Assembly (NCBI GenBank): GCA_013398955.1
Contig: VWPU01018693.1
Span: forward strand, 1-64,000
Length of the DNA: 64,000 nt
Direction: 5' to 3'
From: Callaeas wilsoni
Taxonomy: Eukaryota; Chordata; Aves; Passeriformes; Callaeidae
Part shown: positions 49,655-61,600 of the stretch, piece by piece
How the letters are laid out: each line of letters begins with the position of its first letter
How positions within the stretch are numbered: the first letter of the stretch is position 1
Notes under the pieces: model-generated
Database searches by the model: none
Seen by the model: only the letters and a program-made list of their open reading frames with translations
What the model was told of the DNA's origin: nothing
Program-made: the position numbers and the translations under genes

Positions 49655-51650
49655 TGCTTTGACTAAGTGCACACAGCATAAGCAAAAGCCAGGAGGAGCT
49701 GGAAGCCACTGCACAGCAGGAAGACAATGATATAGTTGCCATCATGACAGCTGTAGTTGACTAACACAATTGCTGCAATGGATGGCTGTAAACTCTCCTG
49801 AAGGGATAGGCAAGGAAGGAGGATTTTGATTGTCTGGATCTGAGTGATGGTGATGATATGGTTGAGTGTTCATGAATAAGAATGAGGGGGAAGGCCAACA
49901 AGGCAGGTATCATGGTGGGAGTCTGTTATAAATGACTCAATCAGGATGAAGAGGCAGACAAAATATTCTAAAAGCAGCTGGGAGAAGTCTCACATTCTCT
50001 AGCACTTGTTCTTGTGGGGTACTTCAATTTACCAGATGCCTGCTGGAAATGCAATATAGTAGAGACGAAAGAATCTAGGAGGTTTCTGCAGTGTCAGAAA
50101 GAGACTTTTCTGGCACAGCTGGTGGTTGTTCCCCACTGAATCTGTACTTTTCGAACAGAAAAGGACTTATGGGTTGGAGGCCAACTTGGGCACAGCATGA
50201 TAGATTTTGATGTCAGAGAAGTAAGGAGGGGGAATCAGCAGAAGTGTTACCTTGAAATTCCAGAGGGCAGCCTTTGACCTTTTTAGGACCCTGTCTGACA
50301 GGATCCTTGAGAGACACTTCTGAAGGTCAAAGGAATCCAAGAAAGTTGGACATTCTTCAAAAAAGGAACTCTTAAAAGTGCATCCAGGCCATCCTCATGT
50401 ACCAAAAGTCAAACTAGTGGGGAAGACTGCTGGCTGGGCTGAACAGAGAACTTTGGCTGAAATTCAAGAAAATAGAGAGAATTTATGACCTCTGGAAGAA
50501 GCAGTAGGCAATTCAGGAGGACTACAAGGATATTGTGAGGTTATGCAAGGAGAAAATTAGAAGGGCCAAAGCCCAACTATAATTTAATCTGGCTGCTGCC
50601 TTAAAAGACTATAAAAAATGTTTCTATAAATGCATTAGCAATGAAAGGAGGGCTAAAGAGTAACTCCATCCTTTATTGGATGTGTGGGGGAAAAGGATGA
50701 GAAAAAGACTACATACTTAGTGCCATCTTTGATCAGTTTCTATTGGACAGACCAACTACTCTCAGGACGCCCAGTCCCTGAGCTGCAAGACAGTGACAAG
50801 AAGCAAAGTCTTGATAATCCAAGTGGAAATGATCAGTAACCTGCTACACCACTTAGAGATGCACAAGTATATGAGGTCAAATGGGATCCACTCAAGGGAA
50901 CTGAGGAACACTCACTGAACCACTCTCCATTCTTTTTCAGCAGTCTTGGATGACCAGGGAGGTGCCAGTTGACTGGAGATTAGCAAATGTGACAACTAGT
51001 TGGTGGCTGGTCACAAGTGGTGTTTCCCTGGGCTTATTATTGGGCGAGTTCTGTTTAATATCTTTTTCAATGATCTGGATGAGGGGATTGAGAGCACACT
51101 CAGTCAATTTGCAGACAACTCTGTGTTTGGTAGAAGAGTTGATCTGATGGAGGCCAGGAAAGCTGTGCAGAGAGATCCAGGCAGGCTGGATTGATTGTCC
51201 AAGGCCAACTGTATGACACTGAAAAAGGCAAAGTGCTGGATCTTGCACATGAGTCACAACAACCCCAGGCAGCTCCACAGGCTGGGGCAGAGTGTGTGGA
51301 AAGCTGCCAGATAGGAAAAGATCTGGAGGTGCTGGTCAACAGCATCTGAACATGAGCCAGTGAGTGCCCAGGGGGCCGATAAGGCCAATGGCATCCTGGC
51401 CTGTATCAGCAATAGTGTGGTCAGCAGGTTTTGAGAAAGGGTCATCTCCCTGTGTTCAGCACTGGTGAGGCCACACCTTGAAGCCTGTGTTCAGTTCTGG
51501 GCCCCTCACTGCAAGAGAGACTTTGGTGTACTGGAGCGAGTCCAGGGAACAGCAGCGGAGATGGTGAAAGGTCTGGAGCACAAGTCTTATGAGGAGTGGC
51601 TGGGAGAGCTGGGGTTGTTTAGCCTGCAGAAAAGGTTGCTTAGGCAAAGT
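49655..51650 (+). mobile_element. CR1 LINE, long copy with internal deletion
   Basis: The longest CR1 copy here, about 2 kb. It spans the ORF2 endonuclease, the linker, part of the reverse transcriptase and the C-terminal region. The DNA follows the bird CR1 consensus closely: GCAAAAGCCAGGAGGAGCTG, then ATGGATGGCTGTAAACT, AGGGATAGGCAAGGAAGG and so on. The endonuclease motif G-D-F-N reads G-Y-F-N at 50017-50028. A small gap follows AGGAAGGAGG near 49822. Around 50995-51002 the sequence jumps from the pre-RT segment ('ANVT') straight into 'W.LVTSGVSLG', so the first half of the reverse transcriptase is missing. The catalytic F-A-D-D reads F-A-D-N at 51108-51119. The C-terminal part ([26 protein letters not shown]) is intact to about 51650. 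The normal 3' end and tail are absent. Many stops interrupt it, so it cannot be active. Confidence 0.96.
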
Positions 51651-51712
51651 CTATGGGAAATCGATAGCCAAGCCAACTTGCTGCAGAAAGTGTATTTTTC
51701 AGTGACGAAAAT

Positions 51713-51728
51713 AAAAAAAAAAAAAAAA
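51713..51728. repeat. 16-base A-run
   Basis: A pure A-run preceded by AAAAT, about 60 bp right of the CR1 copy. CR1 does not end in poly(A), so this is either a chance homopolymer or the tail of something else that I cannot identify. Confidence 0.7.
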
Positions 51729-52910
51729 GGATGAGAAGCTAACTGAGTGGTGAGAGTATAAAGCAAAATTAGTATAATTAAGATGTTTTTGTTTCTGCAG
51801 GTTGTGAACATCAAATTTACAGGTGATTATATATTTCCAGTGATGTATCTCCTGGGCAGGGGCTGAGTTAAATTGCCATTCTACAAATTGCTCTCTAGGA
51901 TCTGTATTTCAGTACGCAGTTGTCATGTAACACATTCATACATATATAGGGGTAAATAGTTGGGATTTTTTTTTAATTTAGTAATCTTTAAAACAACAGA
52001 TATAGATTAAATTGATCTGTACCATCTCCAGAAACACAAACAAGGACTGCTTGCAAAAACAGCAGAATATGTTATCTGTAATTACCTCACTTGAGCAGTA
52101 AATCTGAAAGGTAATGTTTGTAAAAAGCGCCCTGCAAGAGAGGTTATGGTCTATGCGTGGTGTTGCTTATGGGGTTAGAGAGATGTCAGGGATTACCGGA
52201 AGTTTTAAATTATGGAAAAAGTGGTGAGTTATTCTGAACCTCAGGGATTACTTTTGTCTCAATAAACTCAATTTATTTTACAACAATTTATTTTTGACTC
52301 ATTTAACACAAAATAGTAAAAAAGAAGAAGTAAAATAATCTGAATTACATCAATAAGAGTAACTCCAAGGAACTGTCAAAATTTTGGAGGCACATTGTCC
52401 CTTCGATGAATGTTTCTTAAACTTTCTTGATCTAAAACATCTATTATTACCCCTAAAATAAAAAGGTATGCTGAAGTGCTGAAGTTCCTACGCCTTGTTG
52501 CCTAACCAGTGTGATGCACAACTGTACAATCACAAAAAAGTAGTTATTTTCAAAAAAAAAAAAAAATAGCTCCACTGAAGGTAGAAAAGGCCCAGCACTT
52601 AGAATGAAAATCTGTGTGATATCTCAAACTCTATGGTTTCAGAAGATTGTTTGACACAAAATAGCTGTTCTAATAGAAAGTACTCTGACCTTTTGAGTCA
52701 GATAGTACATCCAGATTGCAGAGAACGACAGGATAGCTAAATAAGACTGTCAAGTATTGTCCTCTGAAATTTGATCTATATTGTGTTTCTTTACATTACA
52801 TGATGCTTGGTTTTTTAACTCTTACTATTAAGAGGCAAGCATAGAGAAATTTCCAGCTGGATGGTTTGCCACAAGCCAGAGGAATGGCTTATATTGATAG
52901 GGATATATGA
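51729..52910. other. AT-rich non-coding stretch
   Basis: No gene. A 15-base A-run lies at 52552-52566. Otherwise nothing recognisable. Confidence 0.5.
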
Positions 52911-53045
52911 TGTGGGGGTTTTTGGGTTTTGGTTTGGGGTTTTGGTTGTTGTTGTTTTGGGGTTTTGGGGGGTGGGGTTTTTTGGTTTTTTGGGGTTTTT
53001 TTGTTTTGTTTTTTGGGGGTCGTTTTTGGTTGGCTGTTTTTTTTC
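52911..53045 (+). repeat. G/T-rich low-complexity tract, TTTTGGGG-like
   Basis: About 135 bp made almost wholly of G and T on the plus strand, with at least eight runs of three to six G separated by T-runs. It looks like an impure (TTTTGGGG)n or (GGTTTT)n array with a short GTTGTTGTT insert near 52946. Four or more adjacent G-runs give it clear G-quadruplex potential. The glycine/phenylalanine-rich open frames on the plus strand and the proline/lysine/asparagine-rich frame on the minus strand are by-products of this composition. Confidence 0.9.
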
Positions 53046-56000
53046 TCATGAGACATTGTTTATGCCTGCATTCCCACAAATATAGATCTCTAGAATCCCT
53101 ATTCTCTTTGTCTAGAAGCATGATTCTTGATTACACATGAATATTTCAAATGAGTCTGCTAAATAAGAGGCAGAGTAAAACATTAACTTCAGATTTGTCT
53201 AAAAAATGACATTTTTTCCCCTAGATTCTCATAATTTTCCAGACTTGCTTTCCGGTTTCAGGAAGGTAGAGACCAGAGTATTAATTTGAGAAAATTCACA
53301 GCAATTACCATTGATTTTTCTTCTCTGGTATTTCTCATTAAGGATTGCTATTTCACTTGAGACTGAAATTATTCTTTTAAGGTGTCTCTGTTTTAAAATT
53401 TCCCACCAAACCCATGCATTTATTCCTGCAACCTATAGAATTCCTGACCTAAGTATCCTAAGATACTCCTTTAGTGGCTGAAAACTGGCATCCTAGAAGC
53501 AAAGTTTTGAAAAAATTGACATTGTACATTAATACATTAGATGACACCACTGAAGTATATTGGTATTTCTGGCTATTTTCAAGGACTTGGGAATTTACTT
53601 TTCCTTAATGTTTTCTCTTTTGTTTTTCTTTTTTTCTTTTTCTTTTTTCTTTTAATGAGGGGAGGATCGGAAATGTAAAGGAATGGAATTGATTTATTCT
53701 AATTTGTATTTAAAGACAAAATGAAAAAAGAAATTAAAGAAAAAAAATGCAAGACTTTTGCCAGAAGCAGTGTCATACCTCATGGAAAATTACAAATATA
53801 AACAGGATTCCAGTCTGACACCTCTGAATACATCAGAGAAAAGAGATTCCTGTAGATTTAAATAAGTTAAGAATCTGTTTCCTCATCATGTTGAATTCAT
53901 TACTATTGAAGGCAACAATGTGATAGGATATGAACTATTATTAATTAGAATGGTAAATGGTGCCTTCTATAGTATTCTAGATAATATGAATTTCATTTTA
54001 TTGAAATAGATGCATACAAGATTTTATTCTGTTATACCTTCTCTGAAGTCAACGAATTTACTCCAGCTAAGAACTAGGGTTTTGTAAAAGTAGCTTTCAT
54101 TAAAAGATATGGTGTCTTGTACTTCTTCCTGTCTTTTACAGTGTAATGAGATTTCCATTTTGTCTTGCCCGGTCTTTTCTTTTCTCTGACCTGGATTCTG
54201 CTCAGATAAACTTGTTTTCTCTTTTAAAATTCAGTAGCAGTCTGGATATATTACTCCTGCATGTCTTATATTCATTTTCACTTTGTACTTTCTCAGTACT
54301 AACATGTATCTTTATTTCCTCCAAAAATGTCAATTTTCAGATGACCTGGTACTGATCTAAAATCTTTGCTTATAAATATGTATGTATCTCATCATTAAGG
54401 CAAGCCACCCAAATATATTTGAAAGCAAAATCAGCTGAGAATCCTTTCTAACTGTCTTTTAGCTTCTTTCTTACTTATATACATATATTCTTTGTATGTT
54501 TGTACTTCTCTTAATGCATAATGGTTTTGTGTAATTATGTATTTCCCTTCTCAAGAACTGAAACACAAACAAATTCCTGTCTTCATCTTTATCGTGGTCC
54601 GATACCTGCTGTCCCTCTACTGACTTTCTTAATACCTTACACGTTGTCTTATAAATTGCTATTGTTTTCACTTACTTCATCCATCAGAGTTCTTTACTCT
54701 CTTTTTGAATGTCTTCTAATGTGTATGCCCTCTCAGTTGATCATTGTATGCACTATATAATACGAATAGAAAAAATCTTCTTCAGTGTTCACATGAGTAA
54801 ACGCTAACTCATATTTTTTGTCTTGTATTCTTATATCTAAATTTTAACGAGGTTTGATTTTTCTTTGGCTAAAATGCACCAATATTTTCCAACCTTTTCT
54901 GGAATACAGAGGTTTTTCATGCAGTACGTGAAGCATATGATGCTCTAGAAGAAGACAAATAGAAATATATGTGGAGTTGCAGTGGCTTGATTAATATTGC
55001 ATTGACATCTTGTTTAGTAAATAATATACTTATTCCTCCTTTTAGGATATTTTCACTATAATAATTTTTACATTGCAGACATATTTTTTAGGACTAAAAC
55101 TTGTATTAAAAGACAGCAAATACAGCCATAGGATAGAAATATGTCGTCTGTGTTACCTATTGCCCAAAAATAGCTTCTGACTTTCATTCAATTCAAAGTT
55201 GATAAATCAGACATGAAGACTTCTTATTCCTGATGGTTCTAAAATATTTTAAATGCTACATTCACTTGAGAAATTTATGAGAAAAAAATAATGAAAATTG
55301 TCCTCTTCCAGAAGAGGAAGTGATTGTAAATGAGATATTATTGCATCTGCTTACCTGACTAGGCTCCTGCTCTACCATGAGTCTAATCTTATTTCAACAC
55401 TTCATATCAGTGTGATATTGTGATTTTCCCCCTACTTTCTAGTTCATACAACACCTAAATACATTATTATGAATGTATGCCCTGTTCTAGTATTTATTGT
55501 TATAGCATTTGCCAGGAATAGATTACTCTCCTTGAGTCTATTGAATACTCTAAAACATTGGAAAATATTATTTGTATTTAAAATTCTACCGCATGAGCAG
55601 GAGTACACTACTGCTGAAGTCAATTACATGAATGTTTTTAGATAAATAGTAAATAGATTGGGAAACTAATTCAACTCTTACATTTGAGGTTTTTTCATTC
55701 AGAAAGACATTAGTAAAATTTATAAATTATATGAGAAGTAATCTCTACACTTGCAAATGTAGGAAAATCCCTAGACTTTTTTGAAGACGGAAAAGGAATA
55801 AAAATAACAGTAAAGAAATATTTAAATAATAATTACTAGCATTTAGCAATTGAATGGCTATTTAATGACTGAATTGAAAAGACTGTGCTTGTTTTATGCA
55901 TACATTTTGATAAATCTGTCATTTATTTGTGGTTAGTGACCAATTTCAGGCAATTTTGAATGCAGAAAATGTTCCATTAAGTTATAAATTCATTAAAGTC

Positions 56001-58570
56001 CCTGTACATAAGATGACATAATATAAGACATGTTTGAAACACACCATAATTAAAGCTTCTAACATGTAATAACCTGGTTGTATGTTTGACAGTTTTTTAC
56101 ATACATTGAAGTTTAGAGCACTGCAAAGTGTTGTGTAAATAACAAACTCAACTCTAATGTCTTGGATTTAGAGTCATTCAGATAGAAAAGATCATGACTA
56201 CAATAAATTTATGTTCTAGTTCTTGAGTTCAGTGCCTTCCTGTTATTTTGAAGGGCAAGGGTCATAATGCATTTTCAGTGTCTATTAAATCACCAGGAAT
56301 TTACTGAATTAACTATATACAGACATCATTTGTAGTGTTACAGAAGTGTCATACATACTGGCAAAATATGGGAAAATGGCTCCTTCTGGTGTGATTTCTT
56401 TTGCGGTTCTCTTTTCTACAATCTCTTAGGCCTAGACAGTCAACAGCTTTTTCTCCTTTGTGGATTTTAACACTTCTGGGAAGTACAGTTCACTCTGCAA
56501 ATTGCATCAGCTCATCTGACTGGGATAGGTCACAGGACCCATGGCAGGATGACGTTTATTCTCTGTTTCTGGGTCAGTCAGCTTTAAGAGTAGCTTCCGT
56601 GGAAACCAAAGGTGCCAAGCCTCTCTGTTGAAACACGCAGGAAAACCTCACTGATTCTTCCCATTGATGGCCTGTTTGGGCAGCCAGGCAAAAGTTGAAG
56701 ACTTAATTTATATCCTTGCTTTTTTTCTCTGTCTTTTTCTCAAGAAAAATTCGCTTCAAAATAATCACTTTATAGTTAAATGTGTTAATTCTTGGAAATT
56801 AACAATTGTAAAACTTATAGCTTCCTCCAGCAGGCTTTCTCTAAGCTGGGCTTGCACCTGCAGTGATAACTCAGCTTTCCTCCTGACCTTATTTTTCTGA
56901 AGCTTTCATTAGTGGGTCACCAACATCTCATGATAATTGGAGACAAATGTGCAACCTTTCTAATACTGCTGAATCTTCACTATGCCATTTCAACATTTTA
57001 GGTCATCTTGTTGGAAGAGCTGAACAGATGAAAGTGAAAAAACCTCAGACCTATTATAAGTTACAGGCTTAAATGAGTGACTTGATGGGTGGCATCAGTA
57101 TTTAGCTCCATTGTACCAAGAGATGATGGTTCAAAAAGTCCTGCATCAGCCTACTTGGTCACTGGATATTCCTGGACCATGGGAGTTTTTTGTCATAGGT
57201 AAGTCAAGGAAAATGATCAACCCAAAATTGAAATGCACAATATAATACATATTCTTCCCTCTGTTTATCTGTCTGAATTAATAAGACCATTACACAAAAC
57301 ATTGCAATAGGAAAAGTGAACTTTAGGTTCATTGACTCAATTAGTTTCCTAGCTGGACAATAGCACGGGAATACAGTATCGATAAAAAGTTCAGGTAAAA
57401 TTCCTATTTGATAAGTTTTATCATACATTTCTTCTTCTCAGCATTTTTTCTTCATTATACATTTTGATAGAAAGTTTCCATGACTCTTTCCTTTATAAAC
57501 AATTCTTTATATTGACAAGTGATGGAAAAAAACTTCTTAAAAAAATGCTATGTAGTTTTATTTTAATATAACATTTAAATTTGACTTTTTAATTACCTGC
57601 ACTGTTTACATAAATACAGTCATTCAAAATACATGAGAACCCTGAAGATGTGTTTTGAAACCAAATGCAATATATTTATATCATATTTATTCTAAAATAT
57701 AATGATTTATTTATTCTAAAAGTTAATACACAATTCATCCATTTTCTAAATTTTCAGTTTACATAGGCATGTATTTGTATGGTACAATCTTTCTCCTTAT
57801 TTGTCTTACTAAATCAAAGCAGGCAATGGGAAAAATGAAAGTAGTGAATGCTCTTTATTCAAACAAGTATGATTCATTTTTCTTTTCTTTTAAATCTGAG
57901 TCTATCTGATCTCAATAAAAACATTCTGAACTATTATGGAATAGAGGCCAGCCAATAAAGTATCAGATGGATTTTGAAAATCAGGAAATTTTAAGGTGAT
58001 GATCTTTGATCTAGATGTGGCTTTTTATTTAAGTCTTTCCAAAGTGTTTGAAAGCTCTTTTAAATGTAGGAAGGCTTCCTAATTTTTAGTGCATTTACTG
58101 ATTGATGCTGATATTGGAATTTCATTGTCTTCATCAATATCTGCTTTCTTTTTCACCTAGTTGAGAAGACTTAGTTGGTGATTTCTAAGGCAGAAGTTAA
58201 TTGCTGCCTTAGGATATCCATTGAGATTTTGTGTGGCTGTTTTGTTCATAACTATGTATTTTCTTAAGATATTATAAGGTCTTAACTTAAAGATTACTAT
58301 CTCAGTTAAATGTGGTAGGCATAGAATAAAAAAAGGTATAAACCTGCTTAAAAACTGTTTGCATGATGCATATAATGATCAAGAATTTATAAAATTAATA
58401 TCATTAGACAAAAAGATATGTATTTATGTTGTTTTATGTTGATTTTCTTGTACGATAAATATTGAGGGAAAATTTTTAATGTATTATAGTTAATTGTAGC
58501 TTATTTAATCTTTTATTAACATATATGCTCTCTATAGAGACACTTAATACATATCTTTTCTTATATTTAC
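53046..58570. other. AT-rich non-coding stretch
   Basis: No gene is supported. A T/C-rich run lies at about 53617-53655. A block of mixed composition at 56390-56700 carries a 76-codon plus-strand frame with no known motif. An AG|GTAAGT splice-donor consensus occurs at about 57197, but no matching exon can be defined. Confidence 0.5.
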
Positions 58571-58650
58571 ACACACTTAATAGATATAGACTATATAATG
58601 GTAAGTTACTTAATAGTAACTTAACATATTTGAATATATTATAAGTGTGT
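58571..58650. repeat. long imperfect hairpin
   Basis: The outer arms ACACACTTA (58571-58579) and TAAGTGTGT (58642-58650) are reverse complements. The inner arms AAGTTACT (58603-58610) and AGTAACTT (58615-58622) also pair perfectly around a 4-base loop, TAAT. The sequence between pairs only partly. The whole 80 bp can fold as one imperfect stem. It may be a remnant of a small inverted-repeat element or chance structure in A/T-rich DNA. Confidence 0.7.
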
Positions 58651-61600
58651 AAGCCAGATGCCTGGTAATGTTTTGAGAAGATATTTCCTTATCAGTTGAG
58701 ATTGAAATAAAGTGCAAACACCCTAAAATAAACTCTAGAGCCAGTAAATAAAGATTAGAAATAAATTCTGATTATTAATTACAAGAGAAAATTTAAAACT
58801 GGAGAGTTTAACAATTCATGATTATTTCTTATCTTTTATCGATAATTCATTCTTATTATGAAAAATAAGAAAACCATAATAATAAACCATAATAATTTTG
58901 ATCATATTATGCTTTGAAAATATCTTAACTGACCTAGTTCTCTTACAATGTTGAAGAGTGACATGTCACAAAACTTGAGAGAAAATCTTTTCCATTCCAA
59001 AGAACTTATTCTACAGTTCTACAGAGCACTGCACAGATCAGAGGCATAACAACTTTTATTTTAAAATAATATTCAACATTAACTATTATACTGAAAGAGG
59101 TGTAAAAGCTCTTCTTTCAGGAAATAAGCTAACATTTAGGTACAGGCTTGAGGGCAAAACCATCATGTGGGGAAAGAATTGTCTCATATGTCCCTATCAC
59201 TTGCTAATCTCTTTACATCTTCATTGGAAGCATTTGGCACAAGACCAGCAAGATCTGCTGAGAACCGTTTCAGACTCCAGAGCAAAGAATATGTTTAAGC
59301 TTTTATAGCCCTTTTATGATGTCGTTTTCACTCTTCTACCCTCAAATAAAATCTTTGTGTAATGGGATGTACCAAAAGAGCTCCTGTCTTCTGCCTTATT
59401 CAGTGCTAGTTGTCCTTTACCTTTTAAAGCCAAAAGGATGTCGTAGTCATCATGAGTAAGATCCAGGCAGATCCTGTATATTGTCATGATTTTTGGTGTA
59501 TGGGAATGCAACCCCCTGTATACTAGAAAGATTTTTAAGGTTGTTGAACAATATCAGAATTGCAGAGATTATTAGCTTTCATGTACTTCTTGAAAAAATA
59601 GTGAAGTTGAGAAGCTCACTTTCAGGAAAAATAGCTCTGTATTTGTCTAAATCTGTTCCTAACATGGTATTGAACTGAGATTTAGAGCCTCAAATCACAA
59701 ATTTCTTTCTGATACATTTACTTGTTATAGGAGGCTACAGATGAAGAATGTTTACGTAGATTCAAAGAATTATTTAGGAAATCATGGTGAAAAATTCCAC
59801 TGGCATTACTAAATACAAGGGTGGCACTTCTGATTGTGTTCCCTGACAATCAGTATTCCATGGCTTGGGAAAGAAGACTACATCCCTTTTTCTCTTTTTT
59901 TTTCATTTGCTACAAAGCAACTTGGTCTTATTTTGATATTGCTTTGATAGAAACATGCCAGTTCTTCTGGCACAGTGTTTTTGTTTTCTGAATAAAAAAT
60001 GTAAGGAAATCTACATTTACTTCATTATGGAAAGCTGACTTGCAAAGCTTTTAAGTTGAATAAATGAAACTAAATTAACTGGAAATTTGCTGATTTTAAC
60101 AAATGTTTCATGAAAAGTGTGTGTCATCAAAAAGATTAAAGGAGATAAAGCACAGGAAAGATAAATCATGTAGTAAAGTTAGGAAAGGGAAATGGAAACT
60201 AATGAAATTTTGAAATTACAAATTGAGGTTGACTTTTGATGTATGTTCAGTTTTTTCTCTCAATGAAAATTTTTAAAACTGTTAAAGGGAAATAAGACTT
60301 AAGACTGTTCCATTTTTAACTTTCAAGTAGAGCACTGATCACACTCAGTTACCTTTTAAAAACCCATTCTTGTGACTGGCACATAAAAAAAAGATATTTA
60401 GCCAGAATATCCTTTTCTGTGAATGTTTGGAATACTCTTCCTCCTGTCTTTGAAATCCTGTAGAATGGGATTAATGTGATAACAAGCCTTCCATACAGTG
60501 ATTCAGCAGTTCAAGGACTGTATCTTCCTCTGTCAGAGTCTGTATATCAAAGATCGTGAGATAATTGCATGTACCAGCAGCATGGAGCATTCAGCCTCAC
60601 TGGTCACAAAATCCCTCTCTGCTTGTCATTGAATATTAGCAAGCAGACATTGTATTCAGCACTTCTGCAGAGCAGAAACTTTAGTGAAGTGTGGGCATCC
60701 ATAGAAAATTAATTTAAAAATAAACTTGCTTCCAAAAAGAAGAAAGGAAAGTGTGATCTTCTGTTGAAAAACTTTAAAAACTTAACTATGGATTCTTAGC
60801 TGGACAGCTACAAATTGTTCTCAAGAGTTCAAAGCCTTGCTTTCTTTGTGTCCTTGTTAAAGGAGAAAAGGGTCTCAATTAGGGGCTGAATAGGTATAGA
60901 AATGGATCATTAGGGTCCAGAATAGGGATAATTTTTTTCCTGTGTCATCTCTAAAACTATCATCAGAAAGTGTAGACAGTAATCTAAAATATTCTGCCTC
61001 TTCTCTTTATTAAGGTAGTGGTATTCATTATAAAAAGGCTTTCTTTCATTTTTTGCAAGCTATTACATTTCTCATTAAATGTATACATTGGGTCAAATCG
61101 TGGGAAGCTCATAACACTGTAGTTAGACTTCTGTTAACAGAGATATTAAAAGACACAAATAACTGATTTTAAAATATTGTTAAAATTAGTATATGTAGAA
61201 GCATGCTCTTTCAACTGACATTATTAACCAAATGAAAATTTTCCACATAGTGAACTTTCCTTATGAAAAAATTGTTTTGTGGAAGACTTGCTAAAGCTGG
61301 TAATAGCTTTCTGTTGGTGACTTTTTAATAGTCAATGGATACTGAAAATGAATAAAATAAACATGTGACAGGAAGTGAAAACTGTGTAAGGGTATGTAAA
61401 TTTGTTTTAAGCTCTTAGGTATTAGTTTCCTGGCTTTTTTTATGGTGATAATTATTGCCCCCTTCTGATATGAGTTACAAATAGCCCTCATTTTCTCAGC
61501 ATGTGATAGCTCTCAAACCTTTAAGAAAATGTGTTCTGGCTTCTCCCTTTCTATCTGCACATGTAAAGATGGAATAGTTTTCATCAAAAAGTTTGACCAT

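Noticed and set aside
51713..51728. Poly(A) tail of a processed pseudogene or of CR1
   Set aside because: CR1 lacks poly(A) tails, no cDNA-like sequence precedes the A-run, and other pure A-runs of 15-20 bases occur in the window without any element.
52828..53140. Glycine/phenylalanine-rich and proline/lysine-rich open frames
   Set aside because: Both are translations of the G/T-rich low-complexity tract.
57195..57203. Perfect splice-donor consensus AG|GTAAGT
   Set aside because: An 8-base consensus is expected about once per strand in 64 kb; a similar one is near 410, and no exon can be framed for either.
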